A stretch of DNA of 64,000 bases from Ctena decussata. Lineage: Eukaryota > Mollusca > Bivalvia > Lucinida > Lucinidae. How positions within the stretch are numbered: position 1 is the stretch's first letter; each line of letters opens with the position of its first letter. Shown here piece after piece: positions 13,201-25,059 of the stretch. Location: the NCBI GenBank assembly GCA_963989385.1, contig OZ022501.1, forward strand, positions 19,802,102 through 19,866,101, written 5' to 3'. The position numbers and the translations under genes were made by a program. The notes beneath the pieces were generated by a model, which was not told the DNA's origin, did not search any database, and saw nothing but the letters and a program-made list of their open reading frames with translations.

Positions 13201-13410
13201 AAATGAATGCTTCTGATAATGATCCAGATGTTTGACTCAGATGTCTGATTTTTAACTAACAGTAAGTCACATTGGCCTATATTTCATGGTCCAGTGATTT
13301 TACCTTCTATCTTGATGACTATTTGATGTACGAAAATGATTGCTTGGGAAAATGACTCGGTATGACTCAAACAATTAGTAGGTCACAGTAACCACCTATA
13401 TTTTATGGTT
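10260..13410 (+). repeat. Tandem array of ~130-bp units with ERE-like palindromes
   Basis: About 23 diverged units of roughly 120-135 bp share CAGTATGACCCGATGTTTGA, then the palindrome AGGTCAnnnTGACCT, then TATATTTCATGGTCCAGTGA, TTTTGCCTTATATCTTGAAG and ATAATGACTCA. The 15-bp palindrome is perfect at 10566, 10695, 11078, 11208, 11556, 11689, 11820, 11954, 12371, 12878 and 13131; most other units keep one half site. The array has no coding capacity and is interrupted by a SINE at 12069-12344. A short triplication of GATTCAGTATGACCCGA lies near 11425-11540. Confidence 0.9.
12069..12344 (-). mobile_element. tRNA-derived SINE, family A copy 1
   Basis: On the minus strand the head has GTAACTCAGTCGGTAGGACT (A box) and GGTTCGATACC (B box). 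A central block follows, CAGTTGTCAGTTACTGGCGA then AAGTATGT, and the copy ends in a (TCAA)n-type tail. Flanks CCCGTTGTTTGA (12057-12068) and CCCGATGTTTGA (12345-12356) form a 12-bp target duplication inside the tandem array. Same family as 35624-35895 and 47098-47362. Confidence 0.9.
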
Positions 13411-13419
13411 CTACCACTG

Positions 13420-14815
13420 TCATAAGTTTAAGGTTGCATACCATTTTGTAATCAAACTTTGCAAAAAAAAAAAATCTTGGATGGACTCTCATCCTTTATT
13501 TTAAATTTGTTTTCAGAAAAAATGCATTCATTTCATTTTATTTGTAAATGCTTGGCTACATTACAATCATTTTCACATGTTGCTATCATATATTATGAAC
13601 AAATCATGTCCTACTTCCTTTAAATATGAGAGTTATGAATTAACTGCATAAAAAGGCAATAAATATTGCACTGTACGGCGTCCGATCCTACCATGTACGG
13701 CTTCCATGCTTTTGCAAAGAAGCACTGCATGGTTTCCGCTGGCAAAATATCAGATAAATCAATATTTTTGCCTGAATATAATTGAATTAATTCCTTTTTT
13801 GGTCTGTAGATGTCATGTAGAGATGTCTTCCTGGCAGCTATTGTGTTCTGGAAGTATGCATTTTTATAATGCACCAACCTGAGGGAGACTAGAACACCAT
13901 TAGTTGATGTTGCATACATTGTTTAAATGCAGTGGAGAGATGAAAATGTCGTAGATTTATACGTTTATGAATCACAATATTATATCTAGAGAGACTGTTT
14001 TGTTGCAATATAACTGTTAGCCATATTGCTTGGTGTTTGTATGTTTTGAGTGTGTCGGTAGGGAGAGGTGGGTTAATTATATAGTAGACCAGTACGATTA
14101 TGCACCCGCTTAAAGCTCTCACACACACGTTTTGGTCTAGACAGCTCCAAAAGACCGTTGTTTTGGTATGTGCCACCACGAAGACCCATCTTTTATTTTA
14201 CAAGAATATTTTTCATTAGTAGGTTTCCATATTTTCAGAGATGGTCTGCTGCAAAGGCCCAACGTTTTTGAGAGGTTCCGCACCCTAGGCTGCCTAATTA
14301 AACCCTCAGAGGCACATATGATAAGCACTTGCAAATATAAGTAGCACCCATCGACAACCTCCACTACCCCCCCCCCCCCCCCCCCCACCCCCGAAAAAAA
14401 AACTACGTTCTCTCTTGCTTTGGCTTAAATAGAGTATATTTCAGTTCAGCGGAAACAGTACAGGAGCAAAGCGAACGCCGTACAGAAGGTAAATATTTAA
14501 AAGCGGAAAATGTACACAGCATATTTTTTTCTTTCTGTATACAACTGGTAGTTTTTCAAAAGGGAAGTCCTGTGGCTTGTCGAAAACAAATTCAACGTAC
14601 ATATTTTGCACAGAAAAATACTGCATAATTCAACAAAATTAAATACTGTGGGTAGAAAAATCGTTTGATATTCTAACACGTAAGTCTAAAATATGACAGT
14701 CTTTTGCATTTTTGTTGAATGGAATTTCAAGGTATTTGTTTCGAAATAGCTAGATGGTAGGAATACACATATATGAGAAAATAAAAGCAATTTTCTATTC
14801 TAACCGAAAGATGTC
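13420..14815. other. AT-rich stretch, no gene recognised
   Basis: No supported gene. A 99-codon minus-strand open frame (13620-13919) has no motif I recognise. A poly-C run of about 22 bases lies at 14371-14392. Confidence 0.5.
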
Positions 14816-14834
14816 ATGTCTGTCCCTGTGGAGG

Positions 14835-14943
14835 CCGTAGTTCTCTGCAGGAAGCAAAAGATAGCGTACAGTCTCGGCGGAAGCAATATCGACGGACAGT
14901 CTCTGCAAGAGGCTAAAATTAGTAGACTCTATTATACCCTATG
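14835..14943. mobile_element. Half copy of the CACAGGG foldback MITE
   Basis: Contains CTCTGCAGGAAGCAAAAG, ACAGTCTCGGCGGAAGC and ACAGTCTCTGCAAGAGGC, and ends ATTATACCCTATG. This is the right arm of the MITE found complete at 50940, 58908 and 62567. The left arm is absent. Confidence 0.75.
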
Positions 14944-15372
14944 ATTCAGCGGCTATTAAAAACGCTCAACTGTTGATACGTGGATGTGTGAAGGAAGGGA
15001 GAAGAATCATGGAAGTTAAATAGTGATTTCCTTCTTATAAATAGTTTCTCTTCCCTTTTAAAAGTTTTTCTCAGACTTTCTCGAAACGCTGAAATGGAGC
15101 TGGACAAGCGTACACGGATAAAAAGATAGAAAGGTAGGCAAGCTGACATTTCGACAGGTTGAATGATAAAAAAAATTCATGTCGACAGATCTACAGCCTG
15201 AAAGATAAACGTGTCTAAATCTCGGTATGTTAGCAAGCTAGAGGTAGACAAGTATCCAAAATGACAAACTCACAGAATGCCAAAGGAGACGAAAACGATA
15301 AACTGACTGACAGATCGACACATACAGTACAAATGCAAAAGGACCAGCCGACCACCATGCACAAAATAATCA

Positions 15373-15431
15373 AATGGACATGCGTTCTGCATGATGTCCA
15401 TTAGCATTATCTAAAACGCATGTCCATTAGG
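15373..15431. repeat. Short inverted repeat
   Basis: AATGGACATGCGTT pairs with AACGCATGTCCATT across a ~30-base loop. Confidence 0.75.
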
Positions 15432-15450
15432 TTATTTACAAAATCTAATT

Positions 15451-15699
15451 TTACATAGCTTCAGCTTCATACCTCGCAAGAGCTGCCCGTTATCATCAGC
15501 CCTAAAGTTCCAATCCGTCAGCCATCTCAACTACATTTATACTGCGAGACGTAATGTCGAACCTTGGAACAAGCTGTCATCAACCGTTCCGAAGCCCTTG
15601 AGTCAGTTTGAAAAAAGAGTTCCGCTGAAGCCGGTCTTTGGTGTGGATGGAGGCGTGGACATTTTTGCAGTATTACATTACTGTAACAGACTCAGTTAA
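15451..15699 (+). pseudogene. Possible LINE C-terminal remnant
   Basis: An 82-codon open frame ends at TAA 15697-15699. It contains LNYIYTARRNVEPWNKLSST followed by LSQFEKRV. The R-x-x-x-W-N-x-L and F-x-x-R-V spacing resembles the end of many non-LTR reverse transcriptase ORFs. It is short and the resemblance is partial, so the call is tentative. Confidence 0.4.
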
Positions 15700-16120
15700 A
15701 TTCAGTCTACTATTTTCGTTTCTGAACGCTCATTGATTTATTTTATCCTCCTGTCAGGGGCTATCCATGCTCAGAGTCTGATTCTACATGTCTTAGACTG
15801 TGCCGGTTGGGATTCATATACATTGAGACGTGGGTATGAAGAGACGAAACCATTGCTTTGCGAAACAGATTTCGGATGTTTAAAAAAATAAGAAGGAAGA
15901 CTGTTTTATGTTCTTTACTGGGAGGAGAAAAGACCTTCCACTTGAAGTCATAGTCAAGTCGCTTAGCTATTTGTAAGCTTTTAGCCACAGAGATTACAAG
16001 ACAATAATACAATTCAATTCAATACATAACTACTAGTACGCAATACATATACAATGGAAAGTTAATTCCAAAGTGTAACAACAAAGTTAGTCAACAGATA
16101 CGGATATACATAATTCTATT

Positions 16121-17134
16121 CTATCCAATAACCTTGCAAAGTCGTTGGGGCACCACAGATGACTTCGCAACAACCTTTTTCCACAATGCCCTGTTTTCAG
16201 CTGCCTTAGTTGAGCTAGCAAAGTCCATCCCTGTCCACTCTTTAATATCTTTAATTTGTCTTCCCACCTCTTCTTCTTTCCCTTTCACTGTGCCCTGTAG
16301 AATCGTCTTTGCATAACCAGAAGATCTTGAGACGTGCCCAAACCCACCTTAGTTTCCATTTCTTGACCATGGTCAGGAGTTCATCATATTCTCCAATGGC
16401 TGCTTCGAACTTTCTGCAAACCTCCTCATTATATGTATGGTTCTTGTACGAGATGTTCAATAACCTTGGGTAGCTTCTCATCTCTAAGAACTGCGTTCTT
16501 TTCTCTAACTCTGCTGCCAAGGTCCACGTTTCACAGGCATACAGAAAGATGAAAATAACAATGGAGCACATCAGTTTCACCTTTGATCCAATGTAATCCT
16601 TGAGAAAACCATCATCTGAGACAACTGCTCCAAGGTTTATGAAGCTTGTTACGGTACCTAGCTTCTGCCTTTTACCTTGATCTCCCTCTGGATGCCATTG
16701 GCGCTGTTTGTCATCAGTTTTGTCTTTTCAGCACTAGCCTCCATCTTATACCTTATGTTTGTTTTGTCTAGACTTTCAACTAGGGCTTCTAGTTCCTGCT
16801 GTAACTGAGCAAAGGCGTCTATGTATTCTGCATACCATAGATTGGTAATATTTCTGCCGCCTGTGCTAACCTTTCAGAAAATCAGCCATTATCCGTTCGA
16901 GGAAAATGTTGAAGAGGGTGGGTGATGGAAGACATCCGTGCCTTACTCGAACTGTTGTTCTGAACCACTCTTTCTTGCTACAATTCATCTGGACTGCACT
17001 TGCAGCCTTTTCGTAGAGCTGCTCAATGGTGCGAACTGGATTTGCACTGATTTTGTACTTCGTATGGTGCCCACAAGGCTGCATGCCATACCCTGTCAAA
17101 GGCTTTTTTCAAATCAATGAAGACATGGTATAGA
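16121..17134 (-). pseudogene. LINE ORF2, 3' part (reverse transcriptase to C-terminus)
   Basis: Minus-strand pieces in order: YHVFIDLKKAFDRVWHAAL (end of the insertion site), EWFRTTVRVRHGCLPSPTLF, NITNLWYAEYIDAFAQLQQE, SAEKTKLMTNSANGIQ, FLYACETWTLAAELEKRTQF, KKWKLRWVW, EWTGMDFASSTKAAENRALW and VAKSSVVPQRLCKVIG, ending at a stop at 16121-16123. This is the RT half of a widespread invertebrate LINE. Frameshifts and stops break it, and the catalytic F/Y-A-D-D block is now Y-A-E-Y, so it cannot be active. The 5' half lies at 20325-20958; a Penelope-like insertion separates them. Confidence 0.88.
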
Positions 17135-17732
17135 AGTAAAAAGTATGCAAAGACCAGGAACTGAAACAATCAAAATCCAAATCCAGCCCTCAAACCATAG
17201 TTGGAAACAACTAAGATTACAAATAATCAAGATACAGAGAACATATGGCCAACCGAGTGAGCAGCTTGTTCCCAAAAGGTGGCCACTCAGCAACCCAAAC
17301 CGAACCAAAAATAATAATAACATACATAAGGTAAAACATCACAGAAAACAGGCAACAAAGAACCACAACAGAACTACCGCCTTGGAACGGTCAGTAATGA
17401 ATTACTGGGGGGCTTAAATCGATTTTACAGGCCCAACCTCACCCTCAGTTTCTGAAGTGGTACAAAACATTTAGTTGGTTGTTCGGTTCGCATGATAACC
17501 CTCTAACTCGTCAATGAATCATCACGGTAAACACATAAATCAAATTTCAACACCATGAAGAAGCAAAGACGAGGACTCAACAGATACAACGGGCCGTCTG
17601 ACAGGTGGAGATCCCTGTCCTGCCAAACAAACCCACTGGAAATCTGAAGCAAAAGAAGGTCACCAGTTGAGCCCCGGTGGACCAAGCAACAGACAAAAAG
17701 GCTCCGGTCCCAACCAACTAAAATATATAGCT
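17135..17732 (-). mobile_element. 3' non-coding tail of the Penelope-like element
   Basis: Between the reconstructed stop at 17733 and the point where the LINE resumes (about 17134) lies ~600 bp with no coding homology. On the minus strand it contains TTCATTACTGACCGTTCCAA and GGCGGTAGTTCTGTTGTGGT. The same block, slightly changed, occurs on the + strand at 32520-32580 and 33155-33225, so the tail belongs to a repeat family. Confidence 0.7.
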
Positions 17733-20324
17733 TTAGGTCGGGGCCATCATAGAGTCTGACGACCGATCCCCCGGTGTGCAATTAAAGAGTGCAGCAAAGC
17801 TATCAACCGTGATTGGGTTAATCACTAAGCATGCAGACTGTCGCATAGCATTTAAATTATAGCCAATACGTTTGTGACGTATTATTGTTTTTCGGAATTG
17901 ATCAGAAAAATCAGTCCTACCCTTAATCTTTTTGAATTTGTATACTAAGTACCATAAAATTCTGGTTCCGATAGGCCTTGGTGTAAAAGAAATTTTAATC
18001 CGACATCAAATTTTGAAACCAATTCATGGTGTCTGCGATAGAATTTAGAAAAAGCCTTTCTAAGCTTATGATACCGATAGCCCTGTTGAAGAAGTTTAGC
18101 AGTTAAACATTTATTACGAGCATTAAAGTCATCTACATGACTACACACTCTAGCAAATCTTATAAGTTGAGAAATATACACTCCATAAGAGGGACGACGT
18201 GGAACGTCACCATCCAAAAATGGAAAATTAACTATATCAAAGTCAAAGTCATCACGTTTATCATAAATTTTAGAAGATACAAAACCGTTAGAAATAGATA
18301 GATGGAAATCCAAAAAGGGGGCCTCGGTATCTGAAGTATTAGCTTTATTCAATTTAAGTTCAGGTGGGTAAATTTGGTTAACCATGCTTTCAAAATAAGG
18401 ATTATCAATATTCAGAAGATCGTCTAAATATCTAGAGGTTGAGTTAAATGCTTCAATGATATCAGCTTGATTATCAACAGAAAGAGAAGTCATGAAATCT
18501 CTTTCATAACAAAATAAAAACAAATCGGCCACAAGAGGAGCACAATTTGTACCCATCGGAATACCAACAATTTGTCTGTATAACTTATTACCAAATCTGA
18601 TGTAAATATTATCTAAGAGATATGATAAGGCGTCACATACATTCTGACATGACCAAAGACTATATCCTCTATATATTTTACGGTCAGTAGATGTGAAAAA
18701 CGCTTTCTTATCGTTACAGGCAATATAAAGGGTATCTTCATTTTTGGAGAACTTTTTGAAGGCCCTCTCAATCAAATCAACAAGTTTTTCCTTTATTAAA
18801 TTATGAGGTAATGTGGTATAAAGATAAAAATCATAAGTGGACAAACTAGTCGCACGGAACCCTCTAGACTTCAGTTTACTAAGTACCTCACCAGAATTTT
18901 TTATAGACCAAAACATATTTTTCCCTGACCTCTCATACACTGTCTCATAGTACCAAATGACACGAGATTTTACAGCAGTGAGGCAAGAAGTTAATAATTT
19001 AGATAATTCTGTAGTAGTACAAGAGCTAGAGTTGGCAATGAATCTAGCTTTATATGGTTTTTTATGAAGCTTAGGTAACCAATACATCGTAGGAAGTTTG
19101 TCTTGGCGTTCCTTAACGTTAACAGCAAACTTTAAAGGCAAATTATTTGAGTGGCTATTAACGACAGTCTTCTCATCTGTAAAAGTCTCTTCGTAAGCCG
19201 TGGTGCCGTTAAGTTCCTGCTTCAAAGTGTTAATATAGTGCATCCGACAAACAACAACAATGTTGTTTGCGGCCTTGTCAGCAGGAACCAAAACATACTT
19301 CCTATGAAAATCCTGGATACCCTGCTTCAAATATCTAAAGGAAGATTTAGGCTTAGGAGGTAAAAGATTAGTATTGTGTGAATAAAATTTTATACGTTTA
19401 TCCACAATATTAAAGATACTTAGTTTCCATTTCTTTAAAGCGTTACTTTCAACACCCTCTCGTTTACACCAACGATTACCAAAATCATTTAATGCAGATG
19501 CTATTTCTTCCCTACATCTGTTGAAATCGATATGGGAAGGGAATCTATACTTAGGACCCTTAGAAACAATGTTACGAATTCTAGAATCCGGGATGATCTT
19601 CAAATTTCCAGTCACAACATGACCTGCTGATGGGTAAATAAATTTGGAATCTTTACAATCTCATGAATCAGGAGTATTAGCATCGATGTCAAGATCAGAC
19701 ACAAGTTTATTGAAATTAAATATGATACTTCTAATCGGTTTGTTATACTTATAACAAATAATAGGTGGTTCAGAATTTTGGAAATAATCAGGTATGGAAG
19801 ATGTAACAGATTTATCCTGAAATATACTAGGTAAATCTATAAAGTCAATACCTTTGTTAATGAAAGGGATTTTAATGAAATTTCTTTTATGATTGATTTC
19901 AGAATCAATTAGTGGACGGAGAGCGTGTTGAGTATAACATCTAGTTAGAAGTGCCGCTTCGTACATTTGGTGATTTCTATCGTAAAACCTATTAGCCTCT
20001 ATATCCAATTTGCGTAAGACTGGAATGGGTAGGGAACTAAGAATTGAAAGCATAGCATGTCGGCCATGTTCCAATAATTTTGTTGATAAATCATTAAGAG
20101 AAGTGTTAGATTTTTTGGCAGCACATCTTTTACGTTTATCATTTCCTTTTTGTCTTATACCATGAGATCTGGATTTACGTTTTCGAATTTCTAAAAGAGA
20201 AAACACATCAAAATCTGGCATTTTAGAGATATTTCCCTCATGGTAGATGTTATCGTTAAACCCAAGTGGAGAAGCTGATTGCAATAATTTTATCCATTTT
20301 AATTCAGTTTCGATTTTGCTGATG
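17733..20324 (-). pseudogene. Penelope-like reverse transcriptase element, nearly intact
   Basis: One minus-strand frame from about 20324 down to a stop at 17733-17735 encodes some 860 residues, with two lesions. An in-frame TGA at 19661-19663 lies after NTPDS, where relatives I remember have Trp. A one-base frameshift near 17948 comes after SEPEFYG; beyond it the frame continues as LVYKFKKIKGRTDFSDQF and ends SSDSMMAPT. RT landmarks in the downstream open stretch (first Met at 19615): LPKLHKKPYKARF about residues 180-192, a motif A-like YDFYLYTTLPH with Asp near 262, GIPMGTNCAPLVADLF at 351-366, and YLDDL at 396-400 with both catalytic Asp present. No GIY-YIG domain is visible at the C-terminus. 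The LPKLHK and GxPMGTNxAP style suggests Penelope-like, but other RT clades are possible. The N-terminus looks truncated at the LINE junction. Confidence 0.75.
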
Positions 20325-20958
20325 TTCAACGTACTTTTCACATATGGCTGTAAGGATGAAGATCTGTTTCGTGTTGCTCCTTCCAGGTCTGAACATAGCC
20401 TGTTCTTCAGTGGTTATCTCTTCGGGTTGGGTTTTGAGTCTGTTCAAGATGACTTTCAGCATGACTTAACTTGGATCACTGATGAGGCTGATAGTTCTGT
20501 AGTTCTGGCATAGCTGAAGGTTGCCCTTTTAGGGAGTATAATAATCAACGAGTCACTGAGTCCATGGGGTTGGTCATTTTCCTGTTCTCCAGATCCTGTT
20601 ACATATCTCTGTTTGAACATAAAGTATAGTGTCCCCACCAGCTTGAACAAGTTCTGCTGGTATATTTTCCGGCAGACTTCCCCTTTTTCAGTGCTGCTAC
20701 TGCAATCTGAACTTCAAGTAGGATCGGCTGTAGATCTTCTTTTAGGGGCTGATTGCAGTCCACAACCGCATTGTCACCATAGTTCTCATGGTTGTATTGT
20801 TCTGAGCAATATTCTGCCCATCTGCTGGGAATCTCTGATCTTGTTCTTCTGTTAGACATTTCCCAGACCTGTCCTGGATAGTTGTGAACCCACCTGGTTT
20901 CTCTGAAATTAGAAACTTCACCAGCTGGTATGTTCTCTTGATGTTTTTGATTAGGCAA
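20325..20958 (-). pseudogene. LINE ORF2, 5' part (upstream of the insertion)
   Basis: Minus-strand pieces: RWAEYCSEQYNHENYGDNAV, DLQPILLEVQIAVAALKKGK, then after frameshifts a PAELVQAGG-like stretch, SLIIILPKRATFSYARTTEL, and VMLKVILNRLKTQPEEITTE followed by EQAMFRPGRS and CEKYVEHQQ. These are the linker and first RT blocks of the LINE whose later blocks lie at 16121-17134. CEKYVEHQQ here and YHVFIDLKKAFDRVW there are adjacent in intact relatives, so the ~3.19 kb between them is an insertion. The endonuclease half is missing. Confidence 0.88.
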
Positions 20959-21976
20959 GATTGCAGCAGAATATAATTAAATGGTTAAAAATCAGAAAAA
21001 AATTGCTTATAGTCATGAAGAATGGAGAAAGCTTAATTTTGTAAGTGAAAACTGAAAGACAACTCTAGTGTTTTAGCACGTGTAAACAAGCATTCGAAGG
21101 AAAAAAACTGGTAAAATATGCGCTAATAATCATATGCCTCAGAAATTCTCATGATATATGCTCTAATTAGGTCAAACATGGTACTTATATTATCGATTCA
21201 TTTTCACCTTATTGATTCTTTATTAAACCCTGTGCAAAAATCTAGTGGCTTTAGGTCTCTCTTATAGAAGCTAAAGCATGTTGAAATCTACCTAGAGTTT
21301 CTAGCATCACTGAATCTCTAGCCATACCATTTTAAGAGAGAGAGGGAAGGTGGGGGGTATGTTCAAGATTTTAAACAAAACCTTTTTTGGCCCAAAACCT
21401 AAAATTAAATTTACGTAGGTCATTTATGGTCAATTATTAAGTGCTTTTTTATTACAGAAATGAAAGCAGTTTTCTCTAAGCAACTGAGAATCGAAAACTG
21501 CATCAAATTATCATTAATAGTTTTCGAGATATAAAGAGTTGAATTTGTAATTTTTATGACATCTGACAATCATTTTGAGCTGCCTCATTAATATTCATGA
21601 GGCCTATGACGTCATCGATGAACACTGAAATCTTAAATTTATTTAAATTTTTTAAATTGTTAAATATTTTCTTGTTGAACATTCTAAAATGGTAAAAAAT
21701 AGTATTGTATTATTGGTGACTCTAATAACAACTGCCCAAATTCAAAATATTGCTTATATTTGCAATTTAAGCAGTTAAATTTTCAAATTTAAATATTTAA
21801 TTAAAATTTGTTAAATTTCAATTTACATGCTTATCAGAATATATAATTGAACATAGTAGTTTTAGATCTGTTAATTAGGTCTCTGACAATGACTTTTGTG
21901 TACTGGAGTAAAAGAAAATGTTTTAAAGTCTGCTTTTAAATGTTTTTTAATTTAATTTAAATTTTGAATAGAATTT
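20959..21976. other. AT-rich stretch without recognised genes
   Basis: No coding signal. Rich in AAATTT-type words. TATGACGTCATCGATG at about 21606 contains a CRE-like palindrome, which may be chance. Confidence 0.5.
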
Positions 21977-22213
21977 AAAGGACCTGGTATGATAAGGCCC
22001 GTATTTGGCCCCCAGAAAACTCATTTTTCAAAAGTTCTATTTCGATAACTAAAATGCATTCATAGGAAAGTTCTAACCTAAAATGTAACAGCAAACACAA
22101 AATCAACCAGTTCTTGATTTAAATATTTGTGTTTTTAATCTTGAACATACACATACCCCCAGCGGATTCTGGCGAAATTTGTGAATTTGGTAGCCTTTGC
22201 GGCTTTCAAAATA

Positions 22214-22316
22214 TATGAGCCCGGCCTCCAGCACATTTTATATCTTATATGCAGACATAATTTTGATATATTTACATGCCATGAAAATATTAAATGTGCT
22301 GGAGACCGGGCTCTAT
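22214..22316. repeat. Inverted repeat with AGCCCGG tips
   Basis: ATGAGCCCGGCCTCCAGCAC pairs with GTGCTGGAGACCGGGCTC. It lies in the left flank between the outer and inner TIR elements. Confidence 0.8.
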
Positions 22317-23742
22317 GTTTATTTTTAACTTTTTCTTACCAAACTGGCAGCGTTTGGAACATTTTCTCGGTTTTCTAAACACAAAAACGCCCATATCTCC
22401 GCTCATAGACAAAATAAACATATGTTGTGGGTATTCATTTTCTTAGTTAGAACACAAGGAATAATTTGGTATACATTTCATTTTGATGTGTTGGAATTTT
22501 TTGGTTAGCGTCTCTGGACTTGCAAACTTGAGTGGGTGGGGTACCTTGACAGGCCTTGTGCAGTGCACAGGTAATTAGCCGTGGTACCCAACGTATAAGC
22601 ATTTCATCAAAAGCCTATTATCAAGAGCATTCAAAAGCTATTGTAAATGACTTGTTTCTTTAAAGGAACAATTGTTAAACTCAGTTATTCTTGCAATTTT
22701 CCTTCATATTATTGAGCCAACATAGGCATGTCAGAAATCGTGTTATTCTGAGAATTAACAAAAATGAAACATATTAGGGTAGTTCGCCCCTGAGTCGAAC
22801 ACCTTTTGAATTGTCTTGCGCTTACAGACCCCGGCTATTGACCCGCATCGTGTTTGGGTCATGCAACAGCTAGCGCCGCTTTCCAAGCACCAGAAAGCTG
22901 AAATCGTTTAGCCATACTTCGTGAAATAAGGGTATAATGAGGGATTTTAGCCACCTACCCAAATTAGCCCTTAAGTCGAACAGACTTGCCCCTGACTCGA
23001 ACAGATATACTGATCCAGCCATTATAGGACAACCTCATGTAGGGTCTGTGATATCCAGAAAATCCGCATTTTTTAAATTACATATTTTTAAATCATTTTT
23101 GTTTGATGTCAAATTAAAACACTCTTTACACTCTATCACCCATTGCAAAGATTTCATAAGAAAAGCTCTTTTCTACAATCTGTTAGCATGTCAAATAAAT
23201 TATCATTAAAACTTAACTGTAACCGCAAAAGAAGATAGTGAAAGATTAAAAGGCATTTTGGCCTGTCTGTCTGTTTCAATTAACGTTTTGTACACATTTT
23301 CAGCAAGGTTTTTCCAGTTTTAACTCTAGGGCTGTAGATATATATGTGTGAAATATGTTTCTGATTTCTTCTCAAAACATATGTTGTCACCCTCGTGCTG
23401 ACCTCGATCAGCTTCTGCATAACAGGTCTATACCATTCGCATAAGACAAATGGGTATTTTTCCTTAAAATGAAATAAAATGATAAAAATAAACTTGACCA
23501 GACAGCCTTTAATTGACAAATGGATTCATCTGTTTAATTAGGACAGTGCATTTCATTGGGCATAAATGGGTTAAGAAAATTATATTCAAGTTATACTAAT
23601 AAATGCCCCCTGCATCTATTCCAAAAATAATGTTACACTGTGTTGAATGGCCAATCTCCATGTTTTCCACCAATTTTACAAAGAAGAATTACATGAATTC
23701 CTAATAGTTTCTCTGTATGACGCAGCTCTGCCAAATGGGGTT

Positions 23743-23810
23743 CACTTTTAAAGGAAAGAATTTGCTCCTAGAGAAGCAAGTTCTTTCCTTTAAGAGTTGA
23801 CCCATAGTGA
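23743..23810. mobile_element. TTAAAGGAAAGAA hairpin MITE, diverged copy
   Basis: TTTTAAAGGAAAGAATTTGC pairs with the following inverted copy TTCTTTCCTTTAAGAGTTGA. Same family as the perfect 70-bp hairpin at 58440-58509 and a one-armed copy at about 52630-52680. Confidence 0.75.
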
Positions 23811-24296
23811 GAAGGGTCAAAAAAGAAAAATAATAGAACTTCTTTATCTGAATGCATATCCATTCCCATTAATTGTATTTATTAGATGTATTTGGGCAGA
23901 GGCCATTTACCACTTTTTAGGCTCTTAATACTCCCCAGTCCCCTTTCTTAAAATGAAACGCCCCCGGGGCCTTTAATACGATTAATATGGTATACAAAAA
24001 TATGATTTTATTGCAGAATGATGTCACTATTCTCAGAAATGATATTTATGTTCAAATTTTCAGAGACAAAAATACTTGCTATGCATACCATTTTTTTCTA
24101 ATAAACACTCCTCTCTAATAAACACCCCACTCACTTTTTCAGTAAAAAGAATGACCAAATTCTAACAGAGCTCGCTTAAAACCATTAGACTGGCTTTTTT
24201 GGTCCAAACTGTGTCTCCAGAAATCTGTTTAAAGGGCTTGTAAATTGCAATGCCCAGATATGTTTATTAGAAGAAATACTGTAGATCAGTATTTAT

Positions 24297-24680
24297 AGCC
24301 CGGCTTTGAAAAAAGTAGGGCTGTACTGGATTTCGTCTGTCCGTAATTCCGTAACTTCGTAATTCTGCAAGACTTTTTCTGTCACAGTTTCCACCTTGGT
24401 ATACATATGAACAATGAGTTCTATCATGGGACTCGATGCTCTTATTCTTCCCTTCGTTTGTCCATTTTTCTGTCTTTTCAGGGTAAATTTGTGTCACAGT
24501 TTTCTCAGAAACTGTGCAAGCTTTGTAGAATCTTCAAGTTTGGTATATATATACACACACTGGTCTGGCATTCAACACAGGTAACGAAGACAACGTACAT
24601 GAATCTTGCTTGTTCCGCTCATCAGGATAAGTTTGTTTCAGAAGTAAAGTCTCACGGACCATCCGATCCCCAGCTCTTGA
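24297..24680 (+). mobile_element. Hairpin-headed repeat with CCG-rich subterminal run
   Basis: The head AGCCCGGCTTTGAAAAAAGT is followed by AGGGCTGTACTGG and CGTCTGTCCGTAATTCCGT. This layout (short hairpin, then CTGTCCGT words) matches the elements at 49.1, 57.2 and 63.3 kb. An internal block near 24545-24600 (CACTGGTCTGGCATTCA) returns inverted at 24916-24970. Confidence 0.55.
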
Positions 24681-25059
24681 AATAGGAATCAAAAGTTTTA
24701 CTGAATTCGTATGCATATTCAAGAAATGCTTGAAAACAATTTTTGGCCTACAACGTCTAGGTAACGAATCGGTAAATAAACTTATTCAAGCACTGCATTT
24801 ATACTAGACGGAATTTCTTCAAAAATCTGGTCTGACTAAGAGGTATGACAAACTGCCGGGTCCGTAAGAATAGTAGTTTGAAATTAATCTAAGAGGTATG
24901 CGAAAAATTCAAGTTTTATAGTACGTTGCCTTCGTTGCCTGTGATGAATGCCAGACCAGTGTGATATATGCAGAATGAGTGATTGTGTTGTGGGATTGAG
25001 ACTCGGGCTCATAGCTATTATTCTTTTAATTTTTATTCATTTTTCTTTCTTTCCCTATG

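Noticed and set aside
10260..13410. CRISPR-like array
   Set aside because: Units of ~130 bp are similar along their whole length with no unique spacers, and the genome is animal.
13620..13919. 99-codon minus-strand open frame as a gene
   Set aside because: No motif or family resemblance. Several frames of this size are expected by chance in 64 kb, and no supported splice sites or neighbouring exons were found.
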